A stretch of DNA of 64,000 nt from Glandiceps talaboti. Taxonomy: Eukaryota > Hemichordata > Enteropneusta > Spengelidae. Below are positions 1 to 9,776 of the stretch, piece after piece. The position numbers were made by a program, and so were the translations under genes. The stretch is taken from assembly GCF_964340395.1 (NCBI RefSeq), contig NC_135556.1, forward strand, positions 14,273,910 through 14,337,909, in the 5' to 3' direction. The notes beneath the pieces are model-generated. The model made no database searches. It was not told the DNA's origin and saw only the letters and a program-made list of their open reading frames with translations. Within the stretch, counting starts at the first letter, position 1. Each line of letters begins with the position of its first letter.

Positions 1-966
1 CTGATGTGGCCACGTATTGGAGATGACAATGCAAATGAAACCACTATGACATTGTTGCATGCACTTGTGGAAAACAGAAACATTCACAACCTGAAAGAAC
101 TCAACTTGCTGTGGGTGGTAGCGAACCATGCATGGGCCGCATCGCGTAGTGCAATTCCAAACGAGGATGAGTTGGTGACCTTATTGAGAAAGCTTGTATC
201 TTTAACATCATTGTCTCTGCTGATGACCCAACTCACCGAAAACGTACTGGAGACGTTTGCCCACCCAAGAACGTCTCAACTCCGGGAACTAAAACTTCTA
301 GTTGCCTACCAGAATCGTCAACAGAGGCACTGGCCATATGACAACGAACGAATACCATTTAGGGAAACAGAAATTTCATTCACTGTTTGGAAAGCCGTGA
401 GAGAAAAGAACCCTAATTTGGCCGTTTCTATGACCATCACTTCTCTAATACAACCTGTTGACTTCTCAGCTATTCTGAAGCCTTGCTTACCACTTGTTTC
501 GATCGAGTTTATGAAATATTCGAAGTCTACCCCACAGTGTGTCACATTGCTTGCTGAGCGGTATCAAGGCAGCCTTGAAGTTTACAAAAACTTCTCTGAT
601 AATAGTAATGACGTTGACAACGAACTGATTGAACTTGCGCTAACGTGTAAACGCCTTTCATGTTTGGTTCACCATGGGAGTATTTGCTATGACACGGTTT
701 TGTACATAGCTGAAGCTAGGAAACAAACCTTGGAGTGTTTCGATGTAATAGAAAGTAAGATATGCTTAGAGGAAGATAATGTTGACCAAAACGATGATGA
801 TGATACCAGGAATGAAGACGGAGAATATGTGTTTCTATGGCAACAGAGAGCCAAGAAAGAACGCGAAGCTAAAGAGAAGAGGGAAACGATGTTGCCAATA
901 CTCTATGAAAAAGTTTCAGCTCACCTGGGTCGGACTTGGAAGGCTTCGTCAAGTCAAGAGGAGTGA
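1..966 (+). CDS. F-box/LRR-type protein, FBXO39-like (5' partial)
   Basis: The reading frame is open from the first base and ends in TGA at 964-966, so the N-terminus (where an F-box would sit) lies outside the window. The visible part is about 321 residues with no intron. The middle holds irregular leucine-rich segments (for example LRELKLLV near residue 95 and ALTCKRLSCLVHHGS near residue 215). An acidic stretch (DNVDQNDDDDT) follows near residue 260, then a charged Lys/Glu helix and a Ser-rich end. The order of segments in the C-terminal half, especially a VDNELIELALTCKRL block followed by a conserved VLYIAEA.KQTLECF block, resembles the C-terminus of animal FBXO39, from memory. F-box proteins of this type are substrate receptors of SCF (SKP1-CUL1) ubiquitin ligases. 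Membership of an F-box/LRR family is fairly likely; the exact orthologue is uncertain because the F-box is not visible. Confidence 0.6.
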   Translation: MMWPRIGDDNANETTMTLLHALVENRNIHNLKELNLLWVVANHAWAASRSAIPNEDELVTLLRKLVSLTSLSLLMTQLTENVLETFAHPRTSQLRELKLLVAYQNRQQRHWPYDNERIPFRETEISFTVWKAVREKNPNLAVSMTITSLIQPVDFSAILKPCLPLVSIEFMKYSKSTPQCVTLLAERYQGSLEVYKNFSDNSNDVDNELIELALTCKRLSCLVHHGSICYDTVLYIAEARKQTLECFDVIESKICLEEDNVDQNDDDDTRNEDGEYVFLWQQRAKKEREAKEKRETMLPILYEKVSAHLGRTWKASSSQEE

Positions 967-1601
967 ATCACCATAAATCATAATAATGGCAAGAAGTGAT
1001 GTAGCTAATCAATGTCTTAAAAACGACAACAACAATAACAATCAAATCACATATTAGACTAGAAAAAGTAACAAGTCAGGTCGAGTCGGGTCTTATACGT
1101 ACACAGACATCTTTATCTAGCCCGGATTACATTAATGATAAATGTATTCCTTTTTGCTCAAATTATTATTTGAAAATTTACCAAGTTATTTTACAAGGCC
1201 AGGACTCTGTTATTTTGGTGGGGTTGTTACTTACACGATGTCTTACTTATACGATGTCTAGTTTAGAGAAGATTATACCAAAGATGTGTGCTTTACAGAA
1301 TGTTGACCTGTTCAGCGATGTACATGTAATGTTTTTTTAAGAACGTTTTATAGAATTTTTTATTTGCAGATTGTGTTTTTATTTAAATAGTTAAATTAAT
1401 ATTACAGATTAATTATTATGAAACTGTAGTGGGCAACCTGTTGATTAATGAATAAAATAAATAAATACATATTTAATAATTCTTGTGATATTAAACTCAA
1501 CCACCACTGAATGATATGATTAATAAATGAATCTGAATACATAATATATATGTCTATTATCACATTTTATTATGAAGTTTGTGTTCAACCTTTAAGATAT
1601 A
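967..1601 (+). other. 3' UTR / downstream region of the F-box-like gene
   Basis: AT-rich non-coding sequence after the stop codon. A cluster of AATAAA hexamers at 1451-1464 is the best candidate poly(A) signal on the plus strand, giving a 3' UTR of about 500 bp. Nothing else is recognisable before the first MITE at 1602. Confidence 0.45.
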
Positions 1602-1843
1602 TACAACCCATAACGTTAAAGCAAAGCGTTTTTTGTGTGTATCACAATAATTTATAGTATCGATCCATATCAACAAGTTTTCTGTTTCATTTGTAATTTG
1701 ACCACATTAGAAAGGCCACATGCAAGGCTACTAAATGAAACAATTTAAACAGTATATATACTTTTACACTTGATATGAATGCTATAAATGGTCATGAGTG
1801 TAGCACATAGAGAAAGTGCTTTACTTCAGTGTTACCCGTTGTA
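1602..1843. mobile_element. Foldback MITE family A, copy 1
   Basis: About 240 bp. The two ends are long imperfect inverted repeats: the left end begins TACAACCCATAACGTTAAAG, and the right end ends GTGTTACCCGTTGTA. Both arms share AAAGTG/CTTTAC and CACTTGATATGAATGCTATA-type blocks. It has no coding capacity. Two further copies lie at 7786-8014 and 19733-19970, the last with its arms arranged the other way round. Confidence 0.8.
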
Positions 1844-1855
1844 TCTCTGCCTGGG

Positions 1856-1956
1856 GAACTCGGCCTGTAAGAGAACTCGGCCAGCAGAGCTTGACCTGTA
1901 AGAGAACCCGGCATGACTGAGAACTCGGCCTATAAGAGAACTCGCGATCAGAAGTG
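1856..1956. repeat. Short degenerate tandem repeat (GAACTCGGCCTGTAAGA-like)
   Basis: Four imperfect copies of a unit reading approximately AGAGAACTCGGCCTGTA, variously mutated. There is no coding signal around it. It lies directly beside MITE family A copy 1. Confidence 0.6.
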
Positions 1957-2728
1957 TATACATGGTAATAAGCATTACTTTAATAATGTAACTAGTCCTG
2001 CTTGAAAATGATGTACAGAACTCGATTCTGACGTTGTCCTTAAGAGGGACATTTTCAGCATCGAGTCCCGACTTACTCTTGCTAGGACTATTCAATAACC
2101 AGCTACAAACTAAATGCTCGATCGTATGGGTGCATAATAGTTCAATAATTCATAAGCAAACGTTATTTAAGTTACCTGTAACCACAATTATATATGACTG
2201 CATGCACCAAGTATGACCTTGGAGATAACAGTTAACGTCGATTCTAAAATGAAAGTTCTACTTTGATGTTGTGGATGTGTATATTTTGTAAACTTTAAGA
2301 ATTGTAAATTCTCTGACAAATATACACGGCTGTCGTTCTGCTGTTTTTGAGAAAATGATACCGTATCTGAGGTAAGTTGAAATGAGCTATGATCGCCTAA
2401 GGATAGTGTGAATGTAAAATTAAGTTTGGCTAATATCTATTATAATGCCCTGAGTTCAAAATCGAAGTGAAGGTAAAGGTGAAGGTATTTATTAGATAGT
2501 TGTAAATATTTTGTGAGCTACGTCTTCTAGTTCAATATGTCCTCTTCTTTCGAGTGAGGTAGTATGGTGTATTGATTGGTGTTTTGTATCTTACAGGGGT
2601 TAGCCACTTCTATGAATTGTAACGTACTAATATAATATTACCAATATGTAAAGTACAACCTGCCAACTGAATTATTAATGATTTGAAGCGCCGAACATCT
2701 TTCCCAAGACTGTCTTGTTCACGTTTAT

Positions 2729-2761
2729 CAAACCAAACCAAACCAAACCAAACCAAACCAG
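2729..2761 (+). repeat. (AACCA)n microsatellite
   Basis: Six to seven perfect copies of the pentamer AACCA. Confidence 0.9.
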
Positions 2762-2876
2762 TGCTATTTGTCCATTTATGAGATAAAGTTATTAGCAGGA
2801 CGTCAATTTTAACCAATGCATGCGATGTCGGTTGTTGTGTTGCAATGATACATTTTATACACACCTTTGACTCACT

Positions 2877-2940
2877 AGCCCCGTCTACACGGCACTAAAA
2901 ATCCTACCTCAGGTAGGACGACCTACGTGTAGATGGGGCT
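2877..2940. mobile_element. 64-bp palindromic mini-MITE
   Basis: Very short foldback element. The terminal repeats are AGCCCCGTCTACACG and CGTGTAGATGGGGCT, and an internal palindrome reads CCTACCTCAGGTAGG. It is flanked on both sides by ACT, consistent with a 3-bp target-site duplication of the PIF/Harbinger type; that class is inference. Confidence 0.65.
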
Positions 2941-4556
2941 ACTGTTCATACATACAATTTTCCAGCTTCGACAAAGGGAGGGGGTTTAAAAATCTATATA
3001 TCTTTATTACATGCATTATTTCTTACAAACTACGCCATGGAGCAATTAATCGGTACCGTTTGATACACGAGTTTTGATATTCGGTATTGTATTAGCAATA
3101 CGTACAAGGAGAAATACTTTGATGGTGAACAATTAAAACAACCGAGCTCGTCTAATGTCTTACATGTACATAACTTATTTTCAGTGTGTCTCATTGTCAA
3201 GTTTAGTGATGCAACAAAATATGCTATCCGGGGATACTATTTGGGCTCAGACCTTGTTTGGTGGGCTAGATTTGGGGAAACATGGTTGGTCGTCTTGCTG
3301 ATATTTTTGTAACCATCAATATATCAACATAAGAATTTACATGACATGATTTATTAATTCATCTCATTTGAAAAATAGATATAGATTATTTATTTGTGGT
3401 GAAGCACAGGTCTTCTAGCTGGAGACAGGGTATGTTGCAAGGCATGTGGCAATTTTTTAAATACAGTGCACCACTAGAGGGCGCTATTACTAAAGTACTG
3501 TTGTAACGCATGTTGTAACGCTTGTTGTCACTTCGTAATGCTACAAGGTACACATGTTGGCGATTTTTAAAAAATAGATCTTGCTTGTTTTAAAGAATGA
3601 TTTTTGAATACTTTGGCTATGTTACTGTCACAAGTATACTTCTCTAAACTCACAACTGTTGTACATTATGATGTGTACATACTAGTACTTGGATTCAGTC
3701 ACTTTGGGCATGGTACATGCATTCCTTGAAGGAAAATAAATTGTTTTACAAACAATAACAAGTAACCATGACAACCTTGGGTTGTATGAATATTTATTGT
3801 CAAGCATTAACACCATTCTTATATGTGAAAATGATCACAATTTACATCTGAAAAAATGTTTTCAGGGTGAAAATAGTATAAGGGTGAAATGAAAAAGGTA
3901 ACAGAACTAGTGTACACAAATATATTAACTTCACGTTGTTCATTGTTCTTACAAATGCTTGATAATTTCACCCAACTTTTTCCCCCGGTTCTTTTCATTG
4001 AACCAAATCTACACTTCTTGATCCATACTGTATACCATGGGAAGTTTTTTGTTGTCTAGATGACCTTAGGAACATTAAAGGGGTAAAAGCTGGTTTTTGT
4101 TTGTTTGTTTGTTTGTTTGTTGTTGTTGTTGTGGGGGGGGGGGGCACAATTGTTGATGCACATTGATATGGTACCTGCAGTAAGCATTCTACATACTGAA
4201 GCATAGTTAACCATCACATTCAATTGACGGAACTGAAACCTGTTATGATATAAATTATAAATGATCCAAGGATGTAATTCACTATACCCATACAAATATG
4301 TTGATGAAACTCCGCCTATGCAACCACCTGTTCCCACAATGCCAGAAGGCAATTGTAATGCTATAGACGACGTGTACTGACATTGACAATATACAGTACT
4401 ACAGTGGTTTAGGTATTATGAAGTCACATTGATTTTCACTCATATAAAACACTTGCACAGTCAGCTTGTACCATTTTCACCATAGGACCAATCTCACTTT
4501 GTGTTATTGGCCAACGACTTGATATATTTTATCACATATGTGTCAGTAATTACCAA
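2941..4556. other. Intergenic, no gene seen
   Basis: AT-rich sequence between the convergent F-box-like and GEMIN8 genes. No conserved reading frame is visible. It contains a (GTTT)n/(GTT)n tract running into a G run at about 4098-4144, and a minus-strand AATAAA (TTTATT at about 3791) that could serve the GEMIN8 transcript. Confidence 0.6.
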
Positions 4557-4836
4557 ACTGTAAGATATATCTTGTCCTCCTGCTCTCACTGACCTCCTCT
4601 CACCGACTGTATTAATCTGAAGTACCGTGATGCCAACTTCAAAAGATTTAGGCCCCACCCTGAACTAGTGATTAGAAGGGCATACAGAGGTCCTCATGTA
4701 GATTAGAAGTCAAATATGTATAACAGCTACTACATCTGAAGACTGTAAGATATGTCACGTTGTTCTGACCTCACTGGCCTCCTCTCAAGGGGTTGACCGT
4801 TGTGTGAGGGCGCCCCCAGCATGACTGAAAACAAAC
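4557..4836. mobile_element. MITE family B, two adjacent copies/fragments
   Basis: Two tandem fragments start with ACTGTAAGATATATC (4557) and GACTGTAAGATATGTC (4741). Both continue into a TGACCTCACTGGCCTCCTCTCA-like segment. The same ~100-bp unit recurs at 7316, 11429 and 21301. The complementary end (CTTACAGAC) seen in the other copies is eroded here. Confidence 0.6.
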
Positions 4837-5147
4837 CTGTACATAATTAAGCATGCACAATACATGAAATCACACGAATGCGGTTGTACTTTTTATGAAA
4901 TGTGCTGTTTGAATAAATATATGTAATAATACCAAAAAAACCATGACTTGTGAGTGCCAGTGTAGGTAGTCTGGGTATTATCTCTCATGTTTGCGAAGTT
5001 TTTTGCTGCAATTTCACTTGTTATGCTTGTGAAAGTATGACAAAAGACAACACCACAAACACTAGAGCAAATACCCTTAATACACCAAAATGGCACTAGC
5101 ATGTTATGGGCTTTATGTTGATTCATAGTACATTCACAAATATTATG

Positions 5148-5216
5148 CTATAGTTTTAGTGGTATCATTGGTCAGAAAGTAGGCTGTTTGTTGTCATACT
5201 TCCTGTCAAACTAAAG
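5148..5216 (-). pseudogene. Tandem duplicate of the GEMIN8 C-terminal coding segment
   Basis: A 69-bp (23-codon) imperfect direct repeat of 5217-5285, lying immediately past the GEMIN8 stop and in the same phase. On the minus strand it reads FDRKYDNKQPTF, stop, PMIPLKL, stop, against [20 protein letters not shown] in the true last exon. A Gln codon (CAG) and the Trp codon (TGG) have become stops. It is now presumably 3' UTR. Confidence 0.85.
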
Positions 5217-8200
5217 CTATAGCTTCAATGGTATCGTTGGCCAAAGTTTAGGTTGTTTCTTGTCGTAGTTCCTGTCAAACTGAAGCTGTATCGCAGTCTC
5301 CATACCATGAATCATTGCTGCATCATTACCATACAATATCTGAATACAGAGACACAAGATGGGGTACAAGTAATTATACATATGCAAATTAAAGCTTCAG
5401 ATTTTTGCAAACAATGAATACTGGTACAAAAGTGGCTTGAATTTCAGATTTTTGAAAATCAAATCCTCAGATTTTGATCTCTTACTGTGGGAGAATAAAA
5501 CTCAGTACCAAACACAATGAATTCACATATAACATTCTCGCAAACCAGAGCTGTTGTTTCTTACACCTCGAAAGAAACCAGTGGGATGGCTTGTTGAGAA
5601 CGGTGCCGTAAAACAGGCCATGGTTTGCGACGTTGACAAATAAGTACAGTCCTACCTTCATTTCTTGGCGACGACGTTCACCTGGTTTTTCTGACGGTGC
5701 AAGGTGTGACGTTGAAGCAGATGCCTTGTAAACTGAAATACAAATTACAATTATTTCTGGTGGAATTGGAAGAACACTAATTCTCTATTGTGATTTTACA
5801 AAATATACTTTATTTACAACAACAACAACAACACAGAAAATATGACAAATAAAAGTCCATTTTTTTGTTGTGGGTCAAAATGATAAAGATTGTTTTCTGT
5901 AACATTACCACACCGTGAGGGATAGCAGAACATCAAATGTTGGTGTGCTACAAGGTGATCTACAAGGTGATGTTTGTCACTGCCACATAACATTTCTTCA
6001 AAGGGCACATTGAGTATGACATAGCAGAGTGTGAATGAATAAACTATACAGTAAGTCTTCAAGACATATTTCCCAGATATTTTAATACTACGATGCCTAC
6101 ATCCTGGATAACAGAATGATCACCCCCCACCCCTGTACCTGACATTCAACAACAATAACAAGAGTGCCATATGAGGAATAAGTGATAACACCATAATTTA
6201 ATGTTCAAATTCAGTTTCAAATTCAAGATTTTGCAAGAGAACTTTTTGTGGGATGTTAGAGAAAGGAACCATTGAGAATTGAGCCTCATTTTATTTAGAA
6301 CAGAACAGCATGAATTTGGCCTCAAGGCTGAGATGAACTATGTTAACCTCGTTCCCTCCCCCTCCCCCAGTAAATGCCCAGGACTAATATCTAGATGTGA
6401 AAAACAGTCGTCTAGCTGATCTCTATGGAAACTGGTCTACAACAACACAATAATCTTGAATAATGCCTATGGCTTCACTGATAAGATAACACTAATTTGA
6501 GAACCTGGCATTGAAACCTTGGCCTTTAAAAGGTCAATTCAGAAGTTGTAGGATGATGTTACTCTTAAACTCAGACCACTATAGAGATACTTTACAGTGA
6601 TCTGAGCTCTAAAGGAGAAGTGTGGGTTATACAGGAGATTATTCTATCATTTTATGCATGTTAATTGAATATCTCTACCAGCCATCACATCTATCACATC
6701 TCAAACTAATCCCTAGTCTGACTTGCCCCTTTAAGAAATCATAACTTACTGTCTTCAGCATTGATGTAATCTTGCTCTGTGCCTGCAAATATCTTTTGTT
6801 TCAAGACTTCAATCTCTTTTCCTGGTTAGTATAAATATGAAAAAAAAACATTGGTTATCTTATACGTATGTTATATGACCTGTGACCTGTGTATCTCGAA
6901 TATATATTTGCAATGATCACAGATAAGTGATGGTATGTTTCTGTAAATAGAAGTGTGTTCAAACACAAAAAAGATGTCGACAATAACTCCCTCTTTTTTT
7001 TTCCTTTTTTTTTTTTGGGGGGGGGGGTTAATTATTAATATTATAACAATCACTAGATGAGGGCCCATAGGCTAGTCGCCATGGTCACACACCATAATTT
7101 TTCATGGTTAACCATGTTTGGCAATGAAAAACCATGATGGCATGGTTCTCCTGATGACAAGGTAGAAAGTCTTCAACATTTCCAGTGGATAGTACTGTAG
7201 ACTAGTAATCTAATACAGATGTTGTCTTTTCCGTGCTCAAAAGATAAAAAGTCAGAAGATGGTGTTTAGAATCTGTATATGGATATCAGTGAAGTAACAT
7301 TCTCCCTGTAACATAGACTGTAAGATACATCATGTTGATTAGCCCTCGGCAGCATGGTCCTATGTGACAGGTGTTTCACAGCCTGCCATGGTTTACCTTA
7401 CAGACTGTGTGCAAGAGATGATTGCACTTAGTCCTGCTTGCAGACAGTGCATGGGTCAAGATTACTGACATGACCCTCAACAACTGTCAGAATTGAGTCC
7501 TGAATGACTCTGGACTAGATTGCACAATATCATACAATCTCAATAAACGAACTTTGTTCATTTCCACTCCCCCCTCCCCCTAAACTAGCCTTCACAAATG
7601 TGACATTTTCAAACCATACACATTATTAAAAGCCATGATATAATACTTGGAAGATTGTCTTCAATACCCTTCGGCATACACAAACACATTATCTGGCAGT
7701 CATCAACCTCATGATCATTCAATATACGCTGAAGAACTTATTGCAGTGAATCCACAAGAATTTTGCAAATGCACTTGGGAATTTTGCAAATAACACCAAA
7801 GTAAAGCGTTTTCTGTATGTGTTACAATCGCTTATACCATCCATATCAAGTGTAAAAGTATACTGTTTCATTTGCTAATTGACCACATTAGAAAGGCCAC
7901 ATGCTAGGCTTGTAAATAAACCAATTGAAACAGTATACTTTTACACTTGCTATGAATGTTAAACAAGTGTAGCACATAGAGAAAAAGTGCTTTACTTCAG
8001 TGTTACTCATTGTAGATGACTGCTCCTGGGGTTAAAGTTGGTTCAAATCATGAGGAAACCATTTCATGATCCCTCTCTTCTCGTGGCTGTGCTGCTCGGC
8101 ATACAGCTTAGGGACGATAGTCACGAGTCTGGCAGTGAGACTACCACCCCCCTGTGAACCCCAATTTGTTTTGTGAATCCCTCCCCCATTTTCTCCTCAG

Positions 8201-8495
8201 GCCCCTGCTGTAAATTCTGCTCGTTCTTTAAAAGCAGGTTGAACTTATTACATGGTTAATTTGCATGATGTGGTAGTTGTCTTTGTGCAAAGTATCGTAA
8301 TTTGGGCTAAAAAGGGAATTTAATATGAGACTAGTGGGGTCTCATAATTGTGCTTTATTTTGCACTCACTTCGTTCTTCTCTATGTTTTTCTGACAGTGC
8401 AAAGAATGCTTTCATCTGTTGACTGACTTCCATTACTTGTCCATCTTCGTTGTCACCTGAATCACTAACTTCTTGGTTGTCATGACAATCCATCT

Positions 8496-8526
<31 letters not shown>

Positions 8527-8922
8527 ATCATCATAGTTTCTATGTTCCTCCTTTTGGAAATTGTGCACACGCCTATCATCGGATTGTCTTTCATCATAAT
8601 TCTGATAATGATAAAAAGATTCAGCATCGAAGTTTGCTCCCCAGGCCATCGCGTTGTCATGGTAACAGTTGAATGGATGATGCTGGAGAGGAATGTGGGA
8701 AGGATAGACTGGTTGTTGCATCATGCTGACACTTGGAAACCAGTGATTGTAATACCAAGCACGTACATCGGAATAATGTTTCCAGTATCTACGGAAACAG
8801 GAATCCTGATGCCATGGTTGCCCAGGTGAGGAGGCTAATTGGTGATGATGATCAAATGTAGCTTCGTTTGTAGATGTGCTCCTCGAGGGTGTCGGTTCTT
8901 CGTTCCCCGTTATGACGTTCAT
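5217..8922 (-). CDS. GEMIN8: Gem-associated protein 8 (SMN complex subunit)
   Basis: Complete four-exon gene on the minus strand: exon 1 8922-8370, exon 2 6821-6750, exon 3 5732-5656, exon 4 5339-5217 (stop TAG at 5219-5217). All junctions are GT-AG and the phases join, giving 274 aa (vertebrate Gemin8 is about 240). Gemin8 is a core subunit of the SMN complex, which loads Sm proteins onto spliceosomal snRNAs. It bridges SMN to the Gemin6/Gemin7 pair and acts in cytoplasm and nuclear Gems. Hallmarks seen: the N-terminal [19 protein letters not shown] block, the EKHREERR helix, [10 protein letters not shown], and the C-terminal [20 protein letters not shown]. The longer exon 1 is due to a His/Tyr-rich segment and an 11-Glu run encoded by a pure GAG-like triplet repeat (8493-8523), probably length-variable. 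The start is the ATG at 8922; the frame extends nine bases upstream only through a TTG. The first intron contains MITE copies. Confidence 0.93.
5530..5638. mobile_element. MITE family C, copy 1 (GEMIN8 intron 3)
   Basis: About 110 bp between inverted ends AACATTCTCGCAAACCAGAG and CATGGTTTGCGACGTTGAC. It matches the element at 39559-39676 in reverse orientation along its whole length, and a decayed fragment lies near 31936-31985. Confidence 0.7.
5820..6740. other. GEMIN8 intron 2, nothing coding seen
   Basis: AT-rich intron sequence with an (ACA)n run at 5817-5833 and a polypyrimidine/C-rich patch near 6120-6140. No repeat family was assigned. Confidence 0.5.
6990..7028. repeat. Poly-pyrimidine T run followed by G run
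   Basis: CTC(T)9, CC(T)12 then (G)11, a low-complexity tract in GEMIN8 intron 1. Confidence 0.85.
7316..7405. mobile_element. MITE family B, copy in GEMIN8 intron 1
   Basis: About 90 bp from GACTGTAAGATACATC to CTTACAGACTG. Terminal inverted repeats are 11-12 bp, with an internal CAGGTGTTTCACAGCCTG palindrome. Confidence 0.7.
7510..7615. repeat. Fragment of MITE family G (see 33525-33957)
   Basis: ATTGCACAATATCATACAAT followed by AAACGAACTTTGTTCATT and a CACAAATGTGACATT block matches one arm of the larger element at 33525-33957. Confidence 0.5.
7786..8014. mobile_element. Foldback MITE family A, copy 2
   Basis: Starts near CAAATAACACCAAAGTAAAG and ends CTTCAGTGTTACTCATTGTA. It has the same internal order as copy 1 (GACCACATTAGAAAGGCCAC in the centre), and shares AAAGTATACTGTTTC with copy 1 and copy 3. 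It lies in GEMIN8 intron 1. Confidence 0.8.
8653..8666. promoter_or_regulatory. X-box-like RFX motif inside GEMIN8 exon 1
   Basis: GTTGTCATGGTAAC fits the RFX X-box consensus GTHNYYATRRNAAC at every position. It overlaps coding sequence, about 260 bp inside GEMIN8 from its ATG and 800 bp from the WDR17 first exon. Function is inference. Confidence 0.4.
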
Positions 8923-9462
8923 CTTGTACAACGTATTATTTTTGTAAGTTACAACTCCCGGTAGCTGCGGTGTCTATGAGAGCGAATAGTAATTGGGGTT
9001 ATTCAGATGGAGTTTATTTTACAGTGTAGACGAGTGGCGTTAGTTCTTACTCCAGGCAAATCATACCCCAAGATGATACCGTTGTGAAACAAAACGTAAC
9101 GTACACGATCTGATCCGATGAGAGAGTTACAGCACCGCACCGGTGTCATTCAGCTGATAAAAATGAAGTACGCCACCAACGTCGAGTTTGGTAATCAGTA
9201 CTTTTATTTGGTTCTGTCCATTAGTTTACGGGTGGGTACTACTACGATTTGTAGCTGATTTTTAGCGATTGTTGTAAATTATTCAACAATTTCACCTTCA
9301 ATTGCTAAATGCTGTTTTTGAAATTTCACTTGGAAGTCACATTTTTCTAGTAGTATAGTTTGTCATCTCCAGACGCGTTTCTTGCATGGAGCTGACTGTG
9401 TGTTTACAACAGCGATAATCTTATCTGCCTGTCTCAATCTACTCACAAATTCAAATTGCAAG
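8923..9462. promoter_or_regulatory. Divergent promoter region GEMIN8 / WDR17
   Basis: About 540 bp separates the GEMIN8 start codon (minus) from the probable first WDR17 exon (plus). It has more CpG than its surroundings (for example CACCGCACCGGTG near 9134) and no obvious TATA box at a sensible distance. A CAAGATGGCAGC element at 9460-9471 is one base from the YY1 initiator motif CAAGATGGCGGC found in TATA-less animal promoters. The two genes probably share this promoter. Confidence 0.55.
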
Positions 9463-9506
9463 ATGGCAGCCAAGTGGATTTGACTTACTCTGGGAATGAT
9501 ACACAG
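9440..9506 (+). other. WDR17: Probable non-coding first exon of WDR17
   Basis: A good splice donor (ACACAG|GTAAGACT, boundary 9506/9507) follows the YY1-like element. The left end of the exon is not defined by sequence. It contains a short upstream frame, ATG at 9463 to TGA at 9483 (six codons, MAAKWI). It is assigned to WDR17 because the next plus-strand acceptor upstream of the WDR17 ATG exon (22396/22397) needs a 5' partner. Confidence 0.45.
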
Positions 9507-9765
9507 GTAAGACTCCAGTTAGCTTTCTCGATAAATTCGATTTGGTATAGTAGCTCTTGTATGGCATTGATCTGACATTATATCTAGGAAGTCATTCTCT
9601 CTGAGATGCACCCGCGGCATCGCATTTGAACATCGCATAGCAGCGTACATAGTTCGCTGATACTGTGATAGTAACACAACAGGCATACAGCGCTTCCAGA
9701 CTCATATATTTAGAACCTTACGTACATTCGCCTATCCATGATTTACAAAAAAAAAAAAAAAAAAA

Positions 9766-9776
9766 TTCCCGCCAAA
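9766..9776. promoter_or_regulatory. E2F-type site
   Basis: TTCCCGCCAAA, a canonical E2F recognition sequence, 260 bp downstream of the WDR17 first-exon donor and directly after a 22-A run. Occupancy is not shown by sequence alone. Confidence 0.4.

Noticed and set aside
8473-8829. 118-residue plus-strand hydrophobic frame
   Set aside because: Antisense of the GEMIN8 Glu/Asp repeat; the Leu/Ile run is the complement of the triplet tract.
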